Translations under genes and position numbers: made by a program
Assembly (NCBI GenBank): GCA_046481785.1
Contig: JAWOJF010000247.1
Coordinates: 1 to 21,627, forward strand
DNA from: JAWOJF01 sp046481785
Lineage (GTDB): Bacteria; Bacteroidota; Ignavibacteria; Ignavibacteriales; Ignavibacteriaceae
Direction: 5' to 3'
DNA: 21,627 bases
The notes under the pieces: model-generated
The model's database searches: none
What the model was told of the DNA's origin: nothing
Seen by the model: only the letters and a program-made list of their open reading frames with translations
In this document: piece after piece, positions 16,699-21,627 of the stretch
Numbering within the stretch: position 1 is the first letter of the stretch
How the letters are laid out: each line of letters begins with the position of its first letter

Positions 16699-17559
16699 TT
16701 AATTTAACTTACCATTATTTTCAAAATAAAGAGCTGCTGCACCGAGAATAGAAACCTGGTTTAGTTCACTTTTTACAATTTTTAATTTTTTAATAGAATT
16801 TTGAAATGGAAAACTTTCAAGTACTTTTTCCATAGGTTCTTTAAAATATTTAAAAGCTGCACTTACAGATCCGCCAAGTATAATTAATTCCGGATCAAAT
16901 GTTAAAACTATTGCTGAAATTGCATTACCAATGTGAATGCCAAAATCATTAAATATTTTTAAAGCTTCAGCATCCCCTTTTTCAGCATCACAATAAATAT
17001 TTTGTCCTGTAGAATTATATTTATTCACAAAAAATCTGCCGCTGCAATAATCCTCATAGTGTCCATCCTTATAAGGGAGCATCCCGAATTCACCGGCTCC
17101 GCAGTTAGCACCCAGGTACAACTTCCCATCGGCATATATCCCGGCACCCAGCCCGGTCCCTATTGTTAGGCCTACTATACTATTATAATTTTTGCCGGAT
17201 CCAAAATGTTTTTCCCCGATAACAAAACAATTAGCATCATTATTAATATATGCCGGAACCTTAAATTCTTCTTCCAGTATCTGCTTAAAATTTACTACCT
17301 TTAATGCAGGTATGTTTTGCACATCATATACAATACCTTTTTCCACATCCACTACACTTGGAACTCCAAGGCAGATACCTGCTACCTGGTCATCAAACAT
17401 TTTATATATTGATGTAATTATTTCCTCAAGGACTTTTTTTTCAGTTTCATTAGAAGAAATCTGCTGAGAATACAGATCAACTATATTATAGTTATGTACT
17501 TTACCGACCCTGATGTTAGTGCCTCCTAAATCAATGCCAAGAATATTTTTTTCTCCCAT
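16699..17559 (-). CDS. ROK-family sugar kinase, probable glucosamine/GlcNAc or glucose kinase
   Basis: I use ATG 17559, which gives 286 residues opening MGEKNILGIDLGGTN with GAAAGAG just upstream. A TTG at 17571 would add four residues. The phosphate-1 loop DLGGTN is at 10-15. YINNDAN at 104-110 carries the catalytic D108. GLTIGTGLGAG (130-140) and GAGEFG with E157 complete the sugar site, and PELIILGGSVS is the ROK C-terminal ATP-site strand. The usual Cys-rich zinc motif (CxCGxxGCxE) is missing; the region reads YKDGHYEDYCSGRF with one Cys. This cysteine-poor form is, as I recall, common in Bacteroidota-type ROK kinases. It should phosphorylate the hexose or amino sugar brought in by the MFS symporter encoded 17 bases upstream. 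Residues alone do not separate GlcN, GlcNAc and glucose as substrate. Confidence 0.85.
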   Translation of the reverse strand: MGEKNILGIDLGGTNIRVGKVHNYNIVDLYSQQISSNETEKKVLEEIITSIYKMFDDQVAGICLGVPSVVDVEKGIVYDVQNIPALKVVNFKQILEEEFKVPAYINNDANCFVIGEKHFGSGKNYNSIVGLTIGTGLGAGIYADGKLYLGANCGAGEFGMLPYKDGHYEDYCSGRFFVNKYNSTGQNIYCDAEKGDAEALKIFNDFGIHIGNAISAIVLTFDPELIILGGSVSAAFKYFKEPMEKVLESFPFQNSIKKLKIVKSELNQVSILGAAALYFENNGKLN

Positions 17560-17576
17560 TTTCTCTTTCAAAAGAA

Positions 17577-18830
17577 TTAATTTACAATGCTGACTTTCTT
17601 AAAAATAGTTTCATTTTTTATAAGCGGGTTTGCCCAAAAACTAATACTTAAAATATAACCCAGAGTTACAAAAATAAAAATCATTCCAAACCTCAATCCA
17701 ACCAGGTCAGCCAGAGACCCAATAATAAGTGGTACAATTGCACCCCCAATTATTCCGGTACATAAAATCCCGGATAATGAACCATGGTGTTTATCCAGGG
17801 AGTTTAACCCAAGTGAAAAAACTATCGACCACATTACAGAAAGAAAAAACCCCGTAGCAGGGAAAAAATATAATGATACATTTCCTTCTGCAAAAAGAGC
17901 AACAGCTAATGAACCCATTGCTGCAAAAGTAAAAAACCTTAATACAATTTTACTGTCGAATAATTTTAAAAGTACCAGTCCTAATACACAGCCAACTGTC
18001 AAGAGTCCCCAGTAATACGAAACTGTATCAGCTCCAGTAGTCTGAGGATCATAACCATGATACTTTGATAAAAATTCGGATATCCAGTTAGCAATTCCCT
18101 GCTCGGTTCCAACATAAGCAAAAATTCCGATAAAATATAAGATCACGGTTTTCTTTTTAAGCAATTGTTTAATTGTTTCCCATGCACCTGTTTTTTCATC
18201 TTCTTTAAGTTCAACTTTGGGGAGCTTAACTAAAGCTATAACAATTACCATAAAAAGAGATATCACTGCGAATATCCAGTACAGGGAAATCCAAGGAAGT
18301 TCTTCAGGTACAACACTTGAAAGCACAGCTAAAACCGGGCTGCTGTCTATATTGCCGCTCTGCAGGTTTTTTACAAGATATGAATAAACCTGGGGACTAA
18401 GGAAGGAGGCCCCGCCAAAAAACAACTGTGCAAGAACAGAGTTAAAAGCAAAATGAGCTTCTCCCCCCGCAGTTCTTAATAGAGGATTTATTGCAACCTG
18501 AAGCATAGCCATACCAAATCCAATAAGGAACAATGATAGTATTGCAACATTAAATGCGGGTATAAGAGCAAAAATAAATGCGCCGGTGGCGGCAACTAAA
18601 AAAGCAGCGCTCATTATTTTTTTTTCACGATACTTTTCTATTAGCATCCCGGCAGGAATAGACATCAGGTAAGCTATAAAAAATGAGAACGGAAGAAAAG
18701 CTACCATAAAATAGCTTAGATCAAAACTTTTAATTATATCCGGTATTATCGGACCCATAATATTTGTAAGAAATGATATTACGAAAAAGGTAATAAATAT
18801 AAGACTAACAATTAAGTAGTTTTTTTTCAT
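17577..18830 (-). CDS. nagP: MFS sugar:proton symporter of the FucP/NagP type
   Basis: This 417-residue protein has twelve hydrophobic segments and a charged central loop (KLPKVELKEDEKTGAWETIK), the standard MFS plan. Landmarks of the fucose/glucose/GlcNAc symporter (FHS) family are present: FLTNIMGPIIPDI in helix 1, the MFS loop motif GMLIEKYREKK (61-71), MAMLQVAINPLLR (108-119) in helix 4, and FFGGASFLSPQV. The second half has YVGTEQGIANWISEFL, where FucP-type proteins carry helix-7 proton/sugar residues, and GIIGGAIVPLIIGSLAD. NagP members import GlcNAc in Xanthomonas and Shewanella chitin pathways. Here GlcNAc or glucosamine uptake fits the kinase and glycosidase genes beside it, but the sequence alone does not fix the sugar, so the symbol is tentative. 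It begins 16 bases after the GH2 stop and clearly belongs to the same operon. Confidence 0.82.
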   Translation of the reverse strand: MKKNYLIVSLIFITFFVISFLTNIMGPIIPDIIKSFDLSYFMVAFLPFSFFIAYLMSIPAGMLIEKYREKKIMSAAFLVAATGAFIFALIPAFNVAILSLFLIGFGMAMLQVAINPLLRTAGGEAHFAFNSVLAQLFFGGASFLSPQVYSYLVKNLQSGNIDSSPVLAVLSSVVPEELPWISLYWIFAVISLFMVIVIALVKLPKVELKEDEKTGAWETIKQLLKKKTVILYFIGIFAYVGTEQGIANWISEFLSKYHGYDPQTTGADTVSYYWGLLTVGCVLGLVLLKLFDSKIVLRFFTFAAMGSLAVALFAEGNVSLYFFPATGFFLSVMWSIVFSLGLNSLDKHHGSLSGILCTGIIGGAIVPLIIGSLADLVGLRFGMIFIFVTLGYILSISFWANPLIKNETIFKKVSIVN

Positions 18831-18846
18831 CGCTTATTTATAATGG

Positions 18847-21471
18847 TTAATCAATATTCCATCCGCTGATTATCAGCTTTGGTTTTTCTTTCTCAGAACT
18901 GCTGAAGGTGCCTTTTATTTTTTTCCTGGTCCCGGGTAATAATGATACATAGTTATCATCCCAAAATATCGGAAGAAAGGACTGCCCGGTTTGTTCATCA
19001 ACAACTTTTAGTTCGATAAAAAACGCAATCTTATCAGAATTATTTTCAAGGATTACTTCGACATTTTGCTTACCACTACTGCTGCTGTATTTTTCGTCAT
19101 ATGTAATTTTGGCAGCCGGCAGATTATTAATATCCGAATAGTCTGCAAATGATTCTATTGGCGTATAAAACCATTTTGAACTGTCAAATCCCATGATGTC
19201 TTCTTTTGAAGATATCCAGTAAAAATTATCGCTGATTAGATTATTTGAAGCATCTTTTAATACCAGGTTGATAAAAAATACTTTTGAGTCATCATTAAAC
19301 CCGGGTAAATCAATTACTTTTTTTGAACTATTTTCATTAACCGATATTTCTTTTTCATCTTCATAAACTAGCTTTGAAGCAGAACTTAATATTTTAACAT
19401 TAGCTTTTAAGCTGTTAAAGTTTTTATAGTAATCGTTTACGATGTAAATATTTTTATCTTTATAATTATATACTAAGTTAAGGGGCTGACATCCTTTCTT
19501 TGCCCCGTAAAAAGCTCCGTTGGGCATTAAATAATGATCAAACAACTGCCAGTACATTTCAGGCCAGGCAGAATTATACATCCACTGTATTACCCCTGTG
19601 GAATTAAACTTATTAATACTAAAAGATTCAAACATAGGGCGCATAGCCTCATAATTTGATATCTGGCATTTTGCGGCAAATTCCTCTAACGATGAGGCTT
19701 CACCATACCTTTTATTAAAGCTGTTGAGAAAAACATTCAGACTGTTGAACTCATTCCTGCCGCAGTGAAAATCCCACATACTATCAATAGGCCACAGATT
19801 TTCTTCAGGCAGCATTTTTTTAAGGCTTTCCAGGGGGGGCACCTGCGGACCGGGTCCTGTTTCAGTATTAAATCCGTATGCGCCACCGTGTGCTGTATCT
19901 GCATACCAATAAACAGGGGGTTCGTAATCATAGGGTCCGTACATTTTTACGCGGGAATCTTCATACATGTTACCGGTATTTTCAGACTCAGGAACTTTTA
20001 TATCGGAGCATGAAAGCAATGTGGGCCTGGTAGGATCTGACTTGGCTAAATAAGAGTTTAGACTGCTTTGCACTTCAGGGCTTGGATATTTATCACTTCC
20101 ATAAACCCAAACAAATATGCTTGGATGATTCCGCAGCCACTTTACCTGGTCGTTATAAGCTGATGTTTGTATCTCTACATCTTTAGGGGTATCTATGCAC
20201 ATGTATTTGGTTTCTTCCCTTCCGCAATAACCTTTCCATTCCCATTGACAGCTCCACCCTACCATAAGCAAAATACCGTTTTCATCAGCAGCATTATAAA
20301 GTGTTTTATTTTTCCCCCAGAATCCCTCAAGCCTGATTGTGTTTAAATTCATATGTTTCGCATATTCAATCTGGGCAATTACCTTCTCGTCAGTATCATT
20401 AAGCATCATATCATCTACCCAGCCTGCACCTTTAATAACTATTTTCTTCCCATTAACTTTGTATCCCCTGTGCCCATTCTCATTTATAAAATCATCAACT
20501 TCACGTATTCCGAACCTTACATTTTGTTCATCAGAAATTTGATTATTAATATAAACTTTCATTTCCACATCATACAAATAAGGATCACCCAAATTGTTAG
20601 GCCACCACAAATGAGGATCTGTAATTTTCAAATTAGCCGCATCATCAGGAGATATGGAAAATTCAGTTTCACCTTTTGGCTGAAGCAGGAAAGTTTTAGC
20701 AAATTCCCGGTTTTTATCAAAAGAGCCTTTAATCTCTGCATTCACTGCTTCATTTAAGGTATTTTTAAGAACACCTGAAATTGTAAGTTCCGCTTCATCA
20801 AGAGATTCCTTTGTTATTTTTGTTTTAACAAAAATATCATCTATAGAAACTGCTCCTGTTTTCTTCAGTTTAATTCCGCGCCAAAGTCCCATATTTTTAT
20901 CAGGCGGGGCCGGATTCCAATCCACAAATCCAATTGTAAGGTCCCCCAACTGCGGCGGGAACACTTCAACTGCAATAATATTATTTCCTTTTACAAGATA
21001 GCTGGTAACATTAAAATCAAATCGGCCAAATGCCCCTTCTATCTTATCACTTCCCGCAGCTTTTTTTCCATTTATCCATAAATCAGCTTTATAGTTTACG
21101 CCCTCCAGAGTAAGCCAATAATTAATGGCGGGGGCGGTTTCATCTACAGTAAACTCTTTTCGGTACCACCATGATTTTTGAAACTGCTCCTCGGGTATTT
21201 TTAATATATTTCCGCCAAAATAAGGATCCTTATAAACTCCATTTTCAACCAGGGCAGCAAGGATAGTCTTTGGAATATCGGTTTTATAAGATTTTTCAGC
21301 CGAAAAACCAGCCGCAGATATTTTGCTTCCATCCCCGGTTATACTTTCAGAGGAGAAAACAGTCCAGTCTGTATTTAGTGATTTTTCTAAAAAATCCCCG
21401 GCATATAGAAATGATTTGTTCATGATAATAAAAAAAAGAAGTGACAGCCAAAAAGTAAAGTGAGGTTTCAT
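18847..21471 (-). CDS. Exported GH2 enzyme, probable exo-beta-D-glucosaminidase (CsxA-like)
   Basis: I use ATG 21471 (874 residues). An in-frame ATG at 21516 would put coding sequence across the operator. The leader MKPHFTFWLSLLFFIIM is a signal peptide (about 1-24). The domains are a GH2 jelly roll (about 98-205, with WWYRKEF, LEGVNYKADLWINGKK and GLWRGI), an Ig-like domain (about 206-325), a TIM barrel (about 326-650, with RLEGFWG and GILLMVGWSCQWEW), and C-terminal Ig-like domains. The acid/base position reads VWVYGSD (D460) instead of the common N-E, and the nucleophile is E537 in GFNTETGPG. From memory, an Asp in this place marks the exo-chitosanase CsxA subfamily, which releases glucosamine from non-reducing ends. 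It is the first gene of an operon with symporter, kinase and repressor. The Shine-Dalgarno is poor and the promoter carries two operator copies. A beta-mannosidase-like activity is the main alternative. Confidence 0.86.
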   Translation of the reverse strand: MKPHFTFWLSLLFFIIMNKSFLYAGDFLEKSLNTDWTVFSSESITGDGSKISAAGFSAEKSYKTDIPKTILAALVENGVYKDPYFGGNILKIPEEQFQKSWWYRKEFTVDETAPAINYWLTLEGVNYKADLWINGKKAAGSDKIEGAFGRFDFNVTSYLVKGNNIIAVEVFPPQLGDLTIGFVDWNPAPPDKNMGLWRGIKLKKTGAVSIDDIFVKTKITKESLDEAELTISGVLKNTLNEAVNAEIKGSFDKNREFAKTFLLQPKGETEFSISPDDAANLKITDPHLWWPNNLGDPYLYDVEMKVYINNQISDEQNVRFGIREVDDFINENGHRGYKVNGKKIVIKGAGWVDDMMLNDTDEKVIAQIEYAKHMNLNTIRLEGFWGKNKTLYNAADENGILLMVGWSCQWEWKGYCGREETKYMCIDTPKDVEIQTSAYNDQVKWLRNHPSIFVWVYGSDKYPSPEVQSSLNSYLAKSDPTRPTLLSCSDIKVPESENTGNMYEDSRVKMYGPYDYEPPVYWYADTAHGGAYGFNTETGPGPQVPPLESLKKMLPEENLWPIDSMWDFHCGRNEFNSLNVFLNSFNKRYGEASSLEEFAAKCQISNYEAMRPMFESFSINKFNSTGVIQWMYNSAWPEMYWQLFDHYLMPNGAFYGAKKGCQPLNLVYNYKDKNIYIVNDYYKNFNSLKANVKILSSASKLVYEDEKEISVNENSSKKVIDLPGFNDDSKVFFINLVLKDASNNLISDNFYWISSKEDIMGFDSSKWFYTPIESFADYSDINNLPAAKITYDEKYSSSSGKQNVEVILENNSDKIAFFIELKVVDEQTGQSFLPIFWDDNYVSLLPGTRKKIKGTFSSSEKEKPKLIISGWNID

Positions 21472-21488
21472 AATTATTAAAGTTTTTA

Positions 21489-21502
21489 TGTTACCGATAA
21501 CT
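21489..21502 (-). promoter_or_regulatory. Second, imperfect LacI-type operator before the GH2 gene
   Basis: TGTTACCGATAACT matches the perfect palindrome TGTTACCGGTAACA at 12 of 14 positions. It directly abuts the perfect copy on the gene-proximal side, sharing one base, so the two centres are 13 bases apart. It lies 17 bases before the ATG. It may bind a second repressor dimer or serve as an alternative register. Confidence 0.6.
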
Positions 21503-21518
21503 GTTACCGGTAACATAA
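21499..21518 (-). promoter_or_regulatory. Predicted LacI-family operator upstream of the GH2 operon
   Basis: AACTGTTACCGGTAACATAA, with the perfect palindrome TGTTACCGGTAACA at 21502-21515, is identical over 20 bases to the site before the TonB receptor gene. It lies just downstream of a TATAAT-like -10, so a bound repressor would cover the start of transcription. The LacI-family regulator encoded as the fourth gene of this operon is the likely binder. Confidence 0.82.
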
Positions 21519-21519
21519 A

Positions 21520-21525
21520 ATTATA
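21520..21525 (-). promoter_or_regulatory. Candidate -10 element (TATAAT) of the GH2 operon
   Basis: On the minus strand TATAAT reads from 21525 to 21520, followed by TTTATG and the operator. The surrounding TAATTTTA is also near the Bacteroidota -7 form TAnnTTTG. No good -35 hexamer is seen at 16-18 bases. In this AT-rich upstream stretch such a match can arise by chance, so the evidence is mainly its position directly before the operator. The remaining bases to the window edge show nothing else I can support. Confidence 0.3.
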
Positions 21526-21627
21526 TTTTTAAAAAAGCAAGAAAATAAAAAGCTATTGTTAAAATTAGAATTATAAGTTTTAACCATGGAAGCTTTATAA
21601 ACCATAAAAAATGTTCCGGAAAAAAAA

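Noticed and set aside
20353..20757. Open frame of 134 codons on the plus strand
   Set aside because: It lies wholly inside the GH2 gene on the other strand, overlaps another plus-strand frame, and its product is low in recognisable features; AT-rich antisense shadow.
21472..21516. Upstream in-frame ATG extending the GH2 product by 15 residues
   Set aside because: The extension would translate the two operator copies and would put polar residues before a clean signal peptide. ATG 21471 fits better.
1..21627. Insertion sequences, integrases, CRISPR repeats, tRNA or rRNA genes
   Set aside because: No transposase or integrase motifs, spaced direct repeats or RNA-gene structures were seen; all long frames are explained by the carbohydrate locus.

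Overview
The window reads as one carbohydrate-use locus from a Bacteroidota/Ignavibacteriota-type bacterium, most likely close to Ignavibacteria. The base composition is AT-rich. Two secreted proteins end in the NYPNPFNP...TK-type C-terminal sorting domain of the type IX secretion system (T9SS). A CarboxypepD_reg/TonB-dependent receptor is present. Several genes carry good AGGAG-type ribosome binding sites. All fourteen genes I can support lie on the minus strand, so transcription runs from the right edge (about 21.5 kb) to the left edge, where the last gene is cut off. I see no RNA genes, mobile elements or CRISPR arrays, and no gene-free stretch over 300 bases.

In transcription order, block 1 (21471-15693) is a GH2 enzyme with CsxA-like exo-beta-D-glucosaminidase signatures, a FucP/NagP-type MFS sugar symporter, a ROK sugar kinase and a LacI-family repressor, with gaps of 1 to 17 bases. 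Block 2 (15558-10870) is a large TonB-dependent receptor without a SusD partner, followed by a secreted beta-helix protein with a T9SS tail; a strong inverted repeat lies after it. Block 3 (10750 to the left edge) is an exported YdjC/ChbG-type deacetylase, an unrecognised T9SS-tailed protein that may be a TIM barrel, a NagX/HGSNAT-like membrane acetyltransferase, a GH9 enzyme, a GH18 chitinase-like lipoprotein, a second and larger GH9, a DUF4380-like protein, and the first 151 codons of a third GH9.

The GH18, ChbG-like, NagX-like and CsxA-like genes together point to chitin, chitosan or another glucosamine-containing glycan. My working model is this: GH18 and perhaps GH9 enzymes cut the polymer, the TonB receptor imports oligosaccharides, the ChbG-like enzyme deacetylates them, GH2 and possibly a GH9 release glucosamine, the MFS protein imports the sugar and the ROK kinase phosphorylates it. 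No GH20 or GH3 hexosaminidase, nagA, nagB or susD is visible. The route would therefore resemble the deacetylase plus exo-glucosaminidase logic known from archaeal chitin degradation. This is inference; the GH9 enzymes could equally make the target a beta-glucan.

Regulation is unusually legible. The same 20-base sequence, AACTGTTACCGGTAACATAA, containing a perfect 14-base palindrome with a central CG as in LacI-family operators, lies before the GH2 gene and before the TonB receptor gene. A second, imperfect copy abuts the first at the GH2 promoter. The LacI-family gene of block 1 is the obvious candidate to bind them.
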